A stretch of 64,000 bases of DNA from Nitrospira tepida (GCF_947241125.1 NZ_OX365700.1:3940461-4004460), one strand, 5' to 3'. Counted from the stretch's first letter, positions 1-9,566 are shown. Notes: a model not told the origin generated them from the sequence alone. Program-made: numbers and translations.

Positions 1-1052
1 ATAATCCCGCAGATGTACGCCGCCTCCCGGGCATGATACAGGTTGTTCTGCCCGTAGCTGGTCCGATACTTCAATCGTCCGAGGATCTTGACGATCTCCG
101 GATGGAAATCGGCGAGCCCCACTTCGAAAATGACCTTCTCGGCCTCTTCGATCATCAATTTCTCGACATCGGTCTTCACCTTTTCGACGATTTCCTCGAT
201 CCGCGTCGGATGGATGCGACCGTCCTGCATGAGCCGCTCCAGCGAGACCTTCGCGATTTCCCGGCGCAAGGGGTCGAAGCCCGAGATGATGACCGCTTCG
301 GGCGTCTCATCGATGATCAAATCGATACCGGTCGCCGCTTCGATCGCCCGAATGTTGCGGCCTTCCCGCCCGATGATCCGGCCCTTCATGGCATCGTTGG
401 GGATCGGCACCATGGAGATGGTGGCCTCGCTCACATAATCGCGCGTGACGCGCTGAATCGAGGTCGCGATGATCTCCCGCGCCTCCCGCTCCGCGTTTTC
501 TTTTGCCTCTTCGATCGTCCGCTTGGACAGCCCGGCGGCCTCGATGCGGACCTGGCTTTCATACTCCGCCAGAAGATGCCGCTTGGCTTCCTCTGCGGTC
601 ATTCCGGCCACTCGCTCCAGCGCCTCGCGATGCTCTCGCAAGGCCTGCGCGCAAGCGGTCTCTTTCTCCTGGAGCCCCGCCTCGCGGCGATCCAACTCCC
701 GTTCCCGCTTGGATAGGTCCTGCTCGCGCTTCTCCAAGCCTCCGGCCTTCCGATCGAGCAGTTCCTCCCGCTGGAGAAACCGGCGCTCCTGTTCTTGCAG
801 AACGATTGTTTTTTCCTTCTGCTCGCGCTCCAGTTCCGCTTTAGCCTGTATCAGAAGGTCTTTCGCTTCAAGTTTCGCTTCCTTGACGCGGGTCTCTGCT
901 TCCCGCGCGGCAGTCTGGACGATTTGCCGCGCCTCCTCCTGGGCACGGTCTTTGGCTGCCAGCGCCGTGCGGCGCCGGAGCAGCTCATACCCTCCGATCC
1001 CGCACAACATGCTCACGAGGGCAACAGCCAGATAGGTCACTAGGTCCGACAA
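1..1052 (-). CDS. rny: Ribonuclease Y (3' end beyond left edge)
   Basis: Membrane-anchored endoribonuclease that starts mRNA decay. About 350 codons are visible of a family of roughly 520. Reading from the right: an N-terminal hydrophobic helix (about residues 4-25), a long charged coiled coil rich in E, R, K and Q, then a KH domain with the motif GRIIGREGRNIRAIE, and the beginning of the HD domain (NLYHAREAAYICGII). The start is taken as TTG at 1052, preceded by a purine-rich GGGGGG tract about six bases upstream; a GTG a few codons later is possible. It is transcribed in the same direction as zapA but lies about 600 bp beyond it. Identification is firm; the catalytic HD residues lie outside the window. 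Confidence 0.95.
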   Translation of the reverse strand, partial: MSDLVTYLAVALVSMLCGIGGYELLRRRTALAAKDRAQEEARQIVQTAAREAETRVKEAKLEAKDLLIQAKAELEREQKEKTIVLQEQERRFLQREELLDRKAGGLEKREQDLSKRERELDRREAGLQEKETACAQALREHREALERVAGMTAEEAKRHLLAEYESQVRIEAAGLSKRTIEEAKENAEREAREIIATSIQRVTRDYVSEATISMVPIPNDAMKGRIIGREGRNIRAIEAATGIDLIIDETPEAVIISGFDPLRREIAKVSLERLMQDGRIHPTRIEEIVEKVKTDVEKLMIEEAEKVIFEVGLADFHPEIVKILGRLKYRTSYGQNNLYHAREAAYICGI

Positions 1053-1628
1053 GATGACCCCCCCTTTCCCACGAACGACAGCACGGTTCTGTCGTCAACT
1101 CAGAACGGCACCACACGAAACACAGAGACATTGTTCCTGGATACGGAGCGGGAGCGGAAGGATTCGACAGCGTGGCAGAATCTAGCACGCGATGGCGGCA
1201 CTAAGGAAACAGGACATTGCTGATCGCACGGAGCGACTACCGTCTCAATCGAGTCGTTCGAGGTCGCCCTCGCGCTGCTCGATAGGCCCAAGACGTACGG
1301 CACCCTTGCAGGATGCCGGCCGGGGTGAGGAAAAGGGAATGGCCCTTCCATTCGGTGCGGCTATTTAGCCTTTCCTGAACCCCCGACACGGTAGGCTTCC
1401 ACAAGAAACTCTGGAAAACAGACCAGGTGCGTGCAAGGAGGCTTCCCTCCATGAGTTTCATCACCATGTGGACCACGATCAGCATACTTTTAATGTCAAC
1501 CACGCGTCAGTGACACACCCTTGTCAGCTCCGCTGTACAGCCCGATTGCTGAGTTTTCCGCCCCTCTGCTAATTTGAACTCCTGAAACTTCTCTGTGCTC
1601 GTCAACCGGTGCAGAACCATATCAAACG
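1053..1628. other. Gene-free stretch between zapA and rny
   Basis: No convincing protein gene is seen; the short open frames on both strands lack family resemblance and start signals. On the minus strand there are several small stem-loops, for example GGCATCC/GGGTGCC at 1299-1317 and GGAGG/CCTCC near 1440, plus a TTGACA hexamer at 1493-1498. Downstream of zapA is where many bacteria encode 6S RNA, but I could not recognise its conserved structure here, so I do not call an RNA gene. Confidence 0.4.
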
Positions 1629-1652
1629 CCCTGGGTACGATGCAACCCAGGG
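1629..1652 (-). terminator. Stem-loop directly after zapA
   Basis: A perfect 8-bp inverted repeat (CCCTGGGT / ACCCAGGG, 8-nt loop) begins at the base after the zapA stop codon. It is followed on the minus strand by CGTTTGATAT, only a weak T-run. It probably ends or attenuates the zapB-zapA transcript. Confidence 0.55.
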
Positions 1653-1949
1653 TTATCGAGGAAGCGCGGACTGGACCTGCTCCTCGATGGATTCCATCAG
1701 CGACAACATACGCCGCTCGACATCCGCTTCTTTTTCGGTCCGCTGTTGTTCGGCCTGGAACAATTCATGGGCAATATTCACGGCTGCTAGGACCGCCAAC
1801 TTGGAAAGCGTCGCGGTCCGCATCCCTTGGGCAACGGCCTTCATGTGGTCATCGACGAATTGGGCCACCCGTTTCACATATTGTTCATCCGCTTCGCCCC
1901 GGAGCGTGTACCGCTGTCCGTAGATCTCGACCTCGACGGTCCTAGCCAA
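1653..1949 (-). CDS. zapA: Cell division protein ZapA
   Basis: FtsZ-ring-associated protein that bundles FtsZ filaments at the division site. The 98-residue product has the typical ZapA layout: an N-terminal beta-rich head (VEVEIYGQRYTLRGEADEQY) followed by a long helix ending in a coiled coil. The start is TTG at 1949, chosen because AGGAGG lies six bases upstream and because the frame then begins exactly where homology begins; the longer open frame upstream is the other-frame copy of the preceding gene. It overlaps the stop of the upstream coiled-coil gene by 8 nt, so the two are translationally coupled. Confidence 0.9.
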   Translation of the reverse strand: MARTVEVEIYGQRYTLRGEADEQYVKRVAQFVDDHMKAVAQGMRTATLSKLAVLAAVNIAHELFQAEQQRTEKEADVERRMLSLMESIEEQVQSALPR

Positions 1950-2196
1950 GGGCCACCTCCTTTGAGTCTTCCCAGCACTCGAGCAGCTCCACCTCGCCCA
2001 GGATCTTCTGCACCCTGGTTTTAATGCCCGCCCGCTCGCGTTCCCACCGGCGATTGATTTCCTCTTGGGCGAGGAGGCGCGCCCGCGCCGCACGCAAGTC
2101 CTGTTCCAATTGCTGGTTTTTTTGGCGGAGATCGTGAAGGGCTTTGACGAGATCTTTGACTCGGCTTTCAAGAGCTTCGAGTTTATCGAGCGCCAT
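1942..2196 (-). CDS. ZapB-like coiled-coil protein
   Basis: An 84-residue protein made almost entirely of heptad-type coiled coil (LEALESRVKDLVKAL, RQKNQQLEQDLRAARARL), with no signal peptide or membrane segment. Size, composition and position immediately upstream of and overlapping zapA match the ZapB/YiiU-like division proteins that partner ZapA. Low-complexity coiled coils are hard to assign, so the role is inferred mainly from the neighbour. It lies 96 bp downstream of the lytic transglycosylase and may share its transcript. Confidence 0.7.
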   Translation of the reverse strand: MALDKLEALESRVKDLVKALHDLRQKNQQLEQDLRAARARLLAQEEINRRWERERAGIKTRVQKILGEVELLECWEDSKEVALG

Positions 2197-2292
2197 CGCG
2201 ACGCCTTCACCCTGCGCAGGATTGATGAGGAAGGATCGGCAAACTATAGTGGCCGGAGCCGTGATCTGTCAAGGAATGACGCGCACGGAGCC

Positions 2293-4614
2293 CTATGTAC
2301 CCTGGCCGTGAGCCTGCCCTTGGCGAAGCCGTTGATACTCCCGATAGCTGCGCAGGACACGTTTGACGTATAGCCGCGTCTCCTGATAGGGAATCAACTC
2401 GACGAATTCATCCGGCTCACGCCGGCCATGTTTAGCGATCCATCCGTTCACGGCCTGGGGACCGGCATTGTAGGCCGCCACCGTATAGATGACGTTGCCC
2501 GAGAACTGTTCGAGCAATTGGGCCACATAGCGAGCACCGATCCGGACATTGGTCTCTTCGTCAAAGAGATCGTCGCGCTTGACCTCGGCGAGCCCCAGTT
2601 TTTTGGCGACGGTGTTCGCGGTCGCCGGCATCACCTGCATCAGCCCCAGTGCCCCGACTCTGGAGACCGCCCGTCCGTCATATTGGCTCTCCTCTCTGAT
2701 GATGGCCGACACCAGATCCGGGTCCACGCCCTGCGCGGCCTGAGCCGGCACAAAGGCGGTCGGATACCCGACGCGCCAAAGGGCCGGCAAAGGCACGTTG
2801 CCGCGCAATTCCAAATCCTCTCGGAAGTGCAGGCGGGCAAGCCGCAATGCCTGACCATGCGCGCCGGCCTCGCTCAGCAGGCGCGACAAGGCCAAGACCA
2901 CGGCGGCATCCTTTCCGTAGCGGCGGGTCAGAATCGCAAGTTCCCTGGCTGCGTCCGGCCCCATCCCCAGCAGCCGAAGCTCCACCGCGCGGCGATAGGC
3001 CCGGTCCCGCGTGACCTCCTCACGTTTATCAGGAGGAAGTTGCTCGGGTCCAGGCAGGACCGCATCCGCATCCATCCTGTTCAGCCCATCAGCTTGAGCC
3101 TGCCCGGCCTGGCGAACAAGCTGGCAATAATACGTGACGGGATATCGGGCGCATAGTTGGGCGCGCAACGAAGCCCCGTCGTGGTTTTTCAATCGGTCCG
3201 ACGCCCGAGCCATCCAATACAACGCCTGCGGAACAAGCGCCTCGCTCTCCTTCGCGTCGACGAGACGTTGCAGCGCAGCAATCGCCTCTTTCCATTGCCC
3301 CGCCTGATAGCGAGCCCATGCCATTTTCCACAGCCCATCCACGCGATGGATGCCGGCCTCCGGGCTATCGACTTTCCGATAGGCCGCAATGGCCTGTTCC
3401 ATCTGACCCTGGTCCTCGAGCCACACGCCGCGGAGAATGTTGAGCATGGCCCGCTGCTCATGGGTCAGCGCCGCCTTGGGTGGAGTCTGACTCAAGGCCA
3501 GCAGTTGGTCACCCTCCGATTGGCGAAGGTAGACCCGAGCCAACCACACGGTCGCCTCCCCGGCCTCGGGAGTCTGCCCGGCGATCACGTCCTGGAACAC
3601 AAACTTGGCCTGTTCATACCGCTTGAGCCGCACCAGCGAGAGTGCCAATTTATACTTGGCGTCGGCGATACGCGGGTCCCTATTGGTCATGGAGAGAAAC
3701 TGCCGAAACTCTTCGACCGCTTCCTCATGAAACGCCTGCGCATGGAACTCCTTCGCCCGTTGATATCGGTCCTCCGCCGTGGGGCTCCATGGCTGGCCGT
3801 TGGCCGAGGAGCCGGTCAACCGCGCATAGGCTTCCCGTGCTTCAGGCGTTTGAGGCAATTTGACCCAGAGAGAGCGAAGGGCCGCTTGAGCGTCGGCAGG
3901 TTGGCTGAGTTGGAGGTGGCAGTCAGCGAGGTGGAGCCAGCCGACCGGAGCCACGGATTCCTTCTCGTCTGCCCGTAGGGCCGTCGCGAAAAGATCGACA
4001 GCCCGATCACACTGGCCCGCTCGGTACCAGGCTTCCGCCGCTTCAAAGACAGCCCTGGTCGCCAAGGGGCTGTCCGGCGCGACTTCCCGGATGGATTCCA
4101 TCAGCGCCGCCGCCTCGGCGATGTCGCCGAGCTTCAGCAGCGCCTGCCCCATCCACAACCGCAGATAATCCTCCAGCAGCGGAAAGTCCCGCCTGGCCGA
4201 CCGGAGAAACTGGACGGCGCGGCCGGGGTCCCGCTCGCGCAACAGGACTCCAGTGACCAATCCTGCGCGTTTGGCCCAAACGGAGCCCGGATGCTTCTCC
4301 ATCAGCAAGTGAAGCCGATCAAGCTGGAGGTCGAATTTCGACTGCCCCTCGACCCCATTGAGGGCCGACCGAGTTACGTTTTTCTGTTCCGCAAGAGCCG
4401 CGCGAAAACAACCCTCGGCCTCCTCACAGCCGAAGGCCTCGGTTCCCGGAACACGATGGTTACTGTTGTCGGTGACGGCCGAGACCGCAGCCGCCGCGAG
4501 ACCGATCGACAAGGCCGTCGCTCCGATGACTCGGATCAAGCCAGAGGTGAACCTGTTGAATGGAACGCCGAATATCGGCATGACTCTAGGGATAACCCGA
4601 GAGGATGAGCGCAA
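2293..4614 (-). CDS. slt: Large soluble-type lytic transglycosylase with TPR-like repeats
   Basis: Periplasmic murein lytic transglycosylase, 773 residues, which cleaves the glycan strand to form 1,6-anhydro-MurNAc ends. There is an N-terminal hydrophobic signal (about residues 24-45), a long helical TPR/superhelical region (residues about 90-560), and a C-terminal SLT domain. The SLT domain has the catalytic Glu in AIIREESQYD, the GALGLMQVMPATA motif and the AAYNAGPQAV motif. The frame opens at a TTG at 4614; an ATG eleven codons in (4581) would also leave a complete signal, and neither has a strong ribosome site. It precedes zapB-zapA on the same strand, suggesting a cell-envelope/division unit. 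Confidence 0.88.
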   Translation of the reverse strand: MRSSSRVIPRVMPIFGVPFNRFTSGLIRVIGATALSIGLAAAAVSAVTDNSNHRVPGTEAFGCEEAEGCFRAALAEQKNVTRSALNGVEGQSKFDLQLDRLHLLMEKHPGSVWAKRAGLVTGVLLRERDPGRAVQFLRSARRDFPLLEDYLRLWMGQALLKLGDIAEAAALMESIREVAPDSPLATRAVFEAAEAWYRAGQCDRAVDLFATALRADEKESVAPVGWLHLADCHLQLSQPADAQAALRSLWVKLPQTPEAREAYARLTGSSANGQPWSPTAEDRYQRAKEFHAQAFHEEAVEEFRQFLSMTNRDPRIADAKYKLALSLVRLKRYEQAKFVFQDVIAGQTPEAGEATVWLARVYLRQSEGDQLLALSQTPPKAALTHEQRAMLNILRGVWLEDQGQMEQAIAAYRKVDSPEAGIHRVDGLWKMAWARYQAGQWKEAIAALQRLVDAKESEALVPQALYWMARASDRLKNHDGASLRAQLCARYPVTYYCQLVRQAGQAQADGLNRMDADAVLPGPEQLPPDKREEVTRDRAYRRAVELRLLGMGPDAARELAILTRRYGKDAAVVLALSRLLSEAGAHGQALRLARLHFREDLELRGNVPLPALWRVGYPTAFVPAQAAQGVDPDLVSAIIREESQYDGRAVSRVGALGLMQVMPATANTVAKKLGLAEVKRDDLFDEETNVRIGARYVAQLLEQFSGNVIYTVAAYNAGPQAVNGWIAKHGRREPDEFVELIPYQETRLYVKRVLRSYREYQRLRQGQAHGQGT

Positions 4615-4758
4615 ACCTCACGGAATTATAGCAGCTTTCGACGGATCTCTCGCATGAAAGAACGGATGGTGGAATCGGCCGAAACTCGATCGCAAACACG
4701 GGCCCAGGCCAGGCCTGTACGCCTTGTCTCGCAGAAATCGGCTATGGTAGCTTGGCCC

Positions 4759-5874
4759 ATGAGTCCTTCTCGCAGCCATACTCTGCCCCTCCTCCACCTC
4801 GATTCAGCGCCTCCCAACCTGCTCGCGCTCGACCCGGACTCATTGGAAACCCTGATCAAGGAATGGGGCTGGCCCGGATTCCGCGCCCGGCAGATCCTGC
4901 GGTGGTTGTATGCCCGGCGGGCCCGCAGCATCGACCAGATGACCGACCTTTCGCTCCGCGATCGCTCTACGCTTCGCGAACGCACCATGCTCCTCCGCCT
5001 GCCGCCGCCGACGGTGCGACAGGCGGCCGACGGAACCAAAAAATTCCTGTTCCAACTCGATGATGGGCTGATCGTGGAAAGCGTCCTGATCCCGGACGGC
5101 CGTCGGCTTACCCTCTGCCTGTCCTCGCAGGTGGGCTGTACCTTTGACTGCCGGTTTTGCCTGACCGGCACCATGGGCTTGAAGCGGAACCTCAAGCCGC
5201 ACGAGATCGTCGGCCAGATGCTGTCCGTGCAGGATACCCTGGCCCCGGAAGAGCGGATCAGCAACCTGGTCTTCATGGGCATGGGCGAACCGCTGGCGAA
5301 TCTGGACGCGCTCAGGGAATCGATCCAGCGCCTTACCAATGACGATTGGGGAGTCGGCCTCTCCGCCCGCCGGATCACGGTATCGACCGCGGGGCTGGCC
5401 TCCAAAATCCCCGAGGTCGCCGGCCTTGGGATACGGTTGGCCGTCTCCTTGAACGCGACGACGGATAGCCTACGCGCCGCGATCATGCCCGCCGTCGATC
5501 GCCTGTATCCGCTCGCGACCTTGCTGGACGCCTGTCGGCGATTCCCCCTCTCCGCCCGGGCGCGCCTGACGTTTGAGTATGTCTTGCTGGCCGGCGTCAA
5601 TGACTCACGGGCCGACGCCGCGCGGCTGGTCACACTCTTGCGCGGATTCCGCTGCAAGGTCAACCTCATCCCCTTCAACGAATTCCCCCAGAGTCCGTTC
5701 CGCCGCCCTTCCGACAAATCGGTGTTGGCATTTCAATCCATCTTACGGGCATCGCAGATCAACGCCTTGATTCGGAAGAGCAAGGGCCCGGATGTGTTGG
5801 GCGCCTGCGGACAACTCGGCGTCGGGCCTGAGCCGCATTCCGTTGCCTTGACTCCCCTCGCACGCGATTGCTAG
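4759..5874 (+). CDS. rlmN: Dual-specificity 23S rRNA/tRNA m2A methyltransferase RlmN
   Basis: Radical-SAM enzyme that methylates C2 of adenosine in 23S rRNA (A2503) and tRNA (A37). From the ATG at 4759 the product is 371 residues, the usual family length; the open frame continues upstream to 4654, but that part has no family resemblance. The cluster motif C127-x3-C131-x2-C134 (CTFDCRFC), the GMGEPLAN motif, the RLAVSLNA segment and the C-terminal Cys in LGACGQL (the methyl-carrying Cys) are all present. It lies head-to-head with the transglycosylase and is followed 31 nt later by the M16 peptidase genes on the same strand. Confidence 0.95.
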   Translation: MSPSRSHTLPLLHLDSAPPNLLALDPDSLETLIKEWGWPGFRARQILRWLYARRARSIDQMTDLSLRDRSTLRERTMLLRLPPPTVRQAADGTKKFLFQLDDGLIVESVLIPDGRRLTLCLSSQVGCTFDCRFCLTGTMGLKRNLKPHEIVGQMLSVQDTLAPEERISNLVFMGMGEPLANLDALRESIQRLTNDDWGVGLSARRITVSTAGLASKIPEVAGLGIRLAVSLNATTDSLRAAIMPAVDRLYPLATLLDACRRFPLSARARLTFEYVLLAGVNDSRADAARLVTLLRGFRCKVNLIPFNEFPQSPFRRPSDKSVLAFQSILRASQINALIRKSKGPDVLGACGQLGVGPEPHSVALTPLARDC

Positions 5875-5905
5875 CATAATTCAGTTGAGGAGAGCCGCGC
5901 ACCGC

Positions 5906-7300
5906 ATGAGCCTCAGATCGTCTGTGTCCCGACTCATCGGTATCGGCCTTCTGTCGAGCCTTCCTCTTTGCGTGGTCACCCCGACCGCGTTCGCCAACCC
6001 CGCCCCAGAGCCTCGTGAATTTCTCCTCAGCAACGGCATGAAGGTCCTGCTGGTGGAGGTGCCGAAGGCGCCCGTGGTGACCGTTCAGGTCTGGTACAAG
6101 GTTGGCTCGCGAAACGAAGTCATGGGGCGCGCCGGCCTGTCCCACATGCTCGAACATATGATGTTCAACGGAACGGCCAAATACCCCAAAGGCACGTTCT
6201 CACGCCTGATCAAGAAGAACGGCGGCGTGGACAATGCGTTCACCAGCCAGGACTTCACCGCCTATTTCGAGAATCTCTCCGCCGACCGCGTGGAGCTGGC
6301 CTTGGAGCTGGAGGCGGACCGCATGCAGGGCCTCGCGCTGAACCGCGAGGAATTTCAACGGGAGCGCGAAGTGGTCAAGGAGGAACGGCGCCTGCGCATC
6401 GACGACGATCCGCAGGCCTACCTGGTGGAAACCCTCTACGCGCAGATTTTTTTGAGCCATCCGTACCATTGGCCGATCATCGGCTGGATGAGCGATCTCA
6501 ACGCCATGACGTTGGACGATCTGCAGCGCCACTACGACACCTACTATTCGCCGAACAATGCGACCTTGGTCGTGGTGGGCGACATCAAGGCCGAGGCCTT
6601 GCTGCCGCGCATCAAGCGGTTATTCGAACCGATTCCGCGCGGACCGGCGCCTCCGCCCGTCGTCGGCCAGGAACCGGACCAGCGAGGAGAGCGCCGGGTC
6701 ATCCTGAAACGAGAAGCGCAACTGCCGTTCGTGATGGTCGGGTATCGGGCCCCGAATTTCACCAGTGACGACGCCTACGCGCTATCGGTGCTCGAATCCG
6801 TCTTGTCGCATGGGAAAAGCGGCCGCCTGTATCGCAGCCTGATCTACGAGCAGCAACTCGGCCTGGCAGTCGGGGCCGAATACACGCTCATGCAAGCCGA
6901 CCCGGGACTCTTTTATTTCTACACGATCGTGAAACCAGGACAGAAGGTCGAGGCGGCCGAAGAGGCGCTCCTGAAAGAGATCCAGAAGATCCAGGCTCAG
7001 CCGCCGTCGGAGCAGGAACTGCAACGGGCGAAGAACAACGTGGAAGCGGCCTACATTTTTCAGCAGGATTCTAACTTCCGCCATGCGATGCTGCTTGGAG
7101 AGGCCGAAACCGTCGGGGCCGGCTGGCGGAGCGTCGGCCAATTCGTGGACCGCATCCGGAGCGTCACGGCCAAGGACGTGCAGCGCGTCGCGCAGAAGTA
7201 CCTCATTGAGGATGGGCGCACCGTCGGCATTTTGCTGCCGCTCCCGCCTCGCACCGACGAGCATGCCTCGGCCATGGACGGACGCGAGGCGTCACGATGA
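5906..7300 (+). CDS. M16 family zinc metallopeptidase (active subunit)
   Basis: Exported pitrilysin-type zinc peptidase, 464 residues. A Sec signal ends near residue 30 (VVTPTAFA). The inverted zinc motif HxxEH is intact (H80-M-L-E83-H84), with the downstream glutamate near E160 in EVVKEER. The typical second M16 domain follows. Start ATG 5906 was preferred over an in-frame TTG at 5885 because it begins directly before the signal peptide. The stop overlaps the next gene's start (ATGA). The pairing with a motif-less M16 protein next door is the normal arrangement for heterodimeric bacterial M16 peptidases. Confidence 0.92.
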   Translation: MSLRSSVSRLIGIGLLSSLPLCVVTPTAFANPAPEPREFLLSNGMKVLLVEVPKAPVVTVQVWYKVGSRNEVMGRAGLSHMLEHMMFNGTAKYPKGTFSRLIKKNGGVDNAFTSQDFTAYFENLSADRVELALELEADRMQGLALNREEFQREREVVKEERRLRIDDDPQAYLVETLYAQIFLSHPYHWPIIGWMSDLNAMTLDDLQRHYDTYYSPNNATLVVVGDIKAEALLPRIKRLFEPIPRGPAPPPVVGQEPDQRGERRVILKREAQLPFVMVGYRAPNFTSDDAYALSVLESVLSHGKSGRLYRSLIYEQQLGLAVGAEYTLMQADPGLFYFYTIVKPGQKVEAAEEALLKEIQKIQAQPPSEQELQRAKNNVEAAYIFQQDSNFRHAMLLGEAETVGAGWRSVGQFVDRIRSVTAKDVQRVAQKYLIEDGRTVGILLPLPPRTDEHASAMDGREASR

Positions 7301-8694
7301 GGCCGTCCCGGCAGAAGACAGGCTCGCGCTGGTCGAATCAAACGCGTCTCGCGACTGTCCTTCGATCCCTCCTGGGCCTGCTGGCGCTGGTCACCTGCTG
7401 GACGGCCCCGGCCCTGCCCGCCGAATTGCGTCCGGTTCGATTCGTCATGCCCAACGGCCTCACCGTCCTGTTTTTGGAACAACATGCCTTGCCGATCGTG
7501 GAGGCCCATGCGCTGGTTCGCGTCGGATCGGCCCAGGATTCGCCGGACAAGGCCGGCCTGGCCAATCTGGTGTCGAGTCTGCTCGACGAAGGCACGATGA
7601 CCCTCACCAGCGCGCAGATCGCGGAACAGATCGAGTTCGTGGGCGGGTCGATCGGCGCCCGGGCCACGGAGGATTACACCACGGCCACGGTTCGGACCCT
7701 CAAGAAAGACGTGGATCTTGGGCTGTCGTTGCTTGCGGACATTCTCCAGCGGCCGTCGTTCCCCAAGCACGAGTTCGAACGCGTGCGAAGCGAGCTGATC
7801 GGGCAGGTGATCAGCGAGAAGGACGAGCCCGGCACCCTGGCGATGAAGGCGTTCAACCAGGTGGTGTTTACCGGCCATCCCTACCGCTGGCCGGTGACCG
7901 GCAGTGAAGAGACGCTGCCCAAGATCTCCCATCAGGATGTCCTGACATTCCACAGCCAGCACTATTTCCCCAACCAGACAATCCTCAGTATCGTGGGGGA
8001 TCTTTCCCACGACGAAGCCGCCTCACTGGCCACGAAATATTTCGGGGCGTGGAAACGAGGCGCCGCGTCGAGTCCCAAATTGCCCAAACCCCATTCCCTG
8101 GAGCGGGCGGCCGTCAAACTCATCGACAAGGAATTGACCCAATCCAGCATTGTCATCGGGCATGTGGGGGTCAGCCGTTCCAATCCGGATTACTATGCGG
8201 TTTCGGTGATGAACCAGATCCTAGGATCGGGCGGCTTTGGGTCCCGGTTAATGGACAATATCCGGGACAAACAAGGGCTGGCTTATGGGGTCATGAGCCT
8301 CTTCGATGCCAGGCTGGTGCCGGGCCCCTTCTATATCAGCCTGCAAACCAGAACGGAAGCGACCAATCAAGCCATTGCCGGCGTCCTGCATGAGCTGCGG
8401 GCGATGCGCGAGGCCCCGGTGTCCGACCAGGAACTGGCCGATGCAAAGGCCTATCTCATGGGCAGCTTCGCCCTGCGGCTGGACACCACGTCGAAGCTGG
8501 CCCAGACGTTGGGGTTGGTGGAATTTCACAATCTCGGCCTTGATTATTTCACTCACTATCCGCAATGGATCGAGCGGGTCACCAAGGAGGACGTCCTGCG
8601 TGTCGCCAAACAATACCTCGATCCCCAACGCGTGGCCCTGATCGTCGTCGGCGATCAGGGCAAGGCCAAAGTCCGGTTGGAGACCAAGCCATGA
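7297..8694 (+). CDS. M16 family peptidase-like protein (non-catalytic partner)
   Basis: A 465-residue exported M16 paralogue with an N-terminal signal (hydrophobic about residues 22-42) and the M16 fold. Where the catalytic HxxEH should be, it reads GLANLVSSLLDEG, so no zinc ligands remain. Known M16 pairs combine one active and one inactive chain to form the chamber, and the 4-nt overlap with the active gene supports this. Substrate is unknown. It in turn overlaps larE by ATGA, so all three genes are translationally coupled. Confidence 0.9.
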   Translation: MRPSRQKTGSRWSNQTRLATVLRSLLGLLALVTCWTAPALPAELRPVRFVMPNGLTVLFLEQHALPIVEAHALVRVGSAQDSPDKAGLANLVSSLLDEGTMTLTSAQIAEQIEFVGGSIGARATEDYTTATVRTLKKDVDLGLSLLADILQRPSFPKHEFERVRSELIGQVISEKDEPGTLAMKAFNQVVFTGHPYRWPVTGSEETLPKISHQDVLTFHSQHYFPNQTILSIVGDLSHDEAASLATKYFGAWKRGAASSPKLPKPHSLERAAVKLIDKELTQSSIVIGHVGVSRSNPDYYAVSVMNQILGSGGFGSRLMDNIRDKQGLAYGVMSLFDARLVPGPFYISLQTRTEATNQAIAGVLHELRAMREAPVSDQELADAKAYLMGSFALRLDTTSKLAQTLGLVEFHNLGLDYFTHYPQWIERVTKEDVLRVAKQYLDPQRVALIVVGDQGKAKVRLETKP

Positions 8695-9566
8695 CGCTTG
8701 ATCCGATACTTCGCGTCAAGCTCGAACGGCTCCAGGCCTTGATCGATTCACTGGAGTCCGCCGTCGTCGCGTTTTCAGGCGGAATCGACAGCACGCTGCT
8801 CCTGCGGCTCGCGCAGGACCGTCTCGGCTCCCGGACCGTCGCGGTGACTGCGGTCTCACCGACCCTTCCCGAGGCGGAGTTGAACGACTGCCGGCGGCTC
8901 GCCGGGGAGATCGGCGCCCTCCTCCTGCTGCATCGCACGGACCAACTGACGATTCCCGAGTTTACCCGGAACGACGCGTTTCGCTGTTATTACTGCAAGA
9001 CCGATCTCTATCGGGCGCTGGACCGAATTCGACTGGAGCTGGGTTTCCGAACCATGGTGAACGGCGTACAGGCCGACGATCTGCAGGACGACCGTCCGGG
9101 ATTGATTGCAGCCAAGGAGTGGGGGGTACGAAGCCCGCTCGCAGAAGTGGGCCTCGGCAAGGAAGGTGTCAGGGCGATTGCCCGCTTCGTCGGCCTGTCC
9201 AACTGGGACAAGCCTGCCGCGGCCTGCCTCTCCTCCAGAATTCAGCGGGGGATTCCGATCGATCGGGTGACGTTATCCCTCGTGGAACGGGCGGAGACAA
9301 TTCTGCGCGACGCGGGGTTCCGTCAGGTTCGGGTGCGGTCCGACGGCAAGACGGCCCGTCTCGAAGTCGGATCGGACGAAGTCGGCCGGTTGCTCGAATA
9401 TGCCCGCCATGCGGCGATCGTCGACGAAATCCGGGCCATGGGATTTGACGAGGTCGAGATCGACCCGGAAGGATACCGGACGGGAAACGCGAACCGTGTG
9501 CGGCCGCCGTTCATCGTTACCGGTCAATTGACGGTTGACGATGAACGTCCTCAGCCCTTGCCCTGA
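8691..9566 (+). CDS. larE: LarE-type ATP-dependent sulfur transferase
   Basis: Member of the LarE family, which uses an ATP PP-loop to adenylate and thiolate the pyridinium dicarboxylate precursor of the nickel-pincer nucleotide cofactor. The 291-residue protein has the PP-loop SGGIDS near residue 25, a C-x2-C pair (RCYYCKTD) and the conserved AACLSSRI cysteine motif. Three such cysteines are the pattern of LarE proteins that carry an iron-sulfur cluster rather than sacrificing a cysteine; that assignment is inferred. The start overlaps the preceding stop by 4 nt. No larA, larB or larC is in the window. The 3' end overlaps atpF by 16 bp, convergently. Confidence 0.87.
   Translation: MTLDPILRVKLERLQALIDSLESAVVAFSGGIDSTLLLRLAQDRLGSRTVAVTAVSPTLPEAELNDCRRLAGEIGALLLLHRTDQLTIPEFTRNDAFRCYYCKTDLYRALDRIRLELGFRTMVNGVQADDLQDDRPGLIAAKEWGVRSPLAEVGLGKEGVRAIARFVGLSNWDKPAAACLSSRIQRGIPIDRVTLSLVERAETILRDAGFRQVRVRSDGKTARLEVGSDEVGRLLEYARHAAIVDEIRAMGFDEVEIDPEGYRTGNANRVRPPFIVTGQLTVDDERPQPLP

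Noticed and set aside
1053-1628. 6S RNA or tmRNA gene
   Set aside because: No conserved 6S bubble or tmRNA acceptor and tag sequence could be recognised by eye.
4626-5717. Minus-strand open frame of 363 codons over rlmN
   Set aside because: Ser/Arg-rich shadow of rlmN; no ribosome site or domain.
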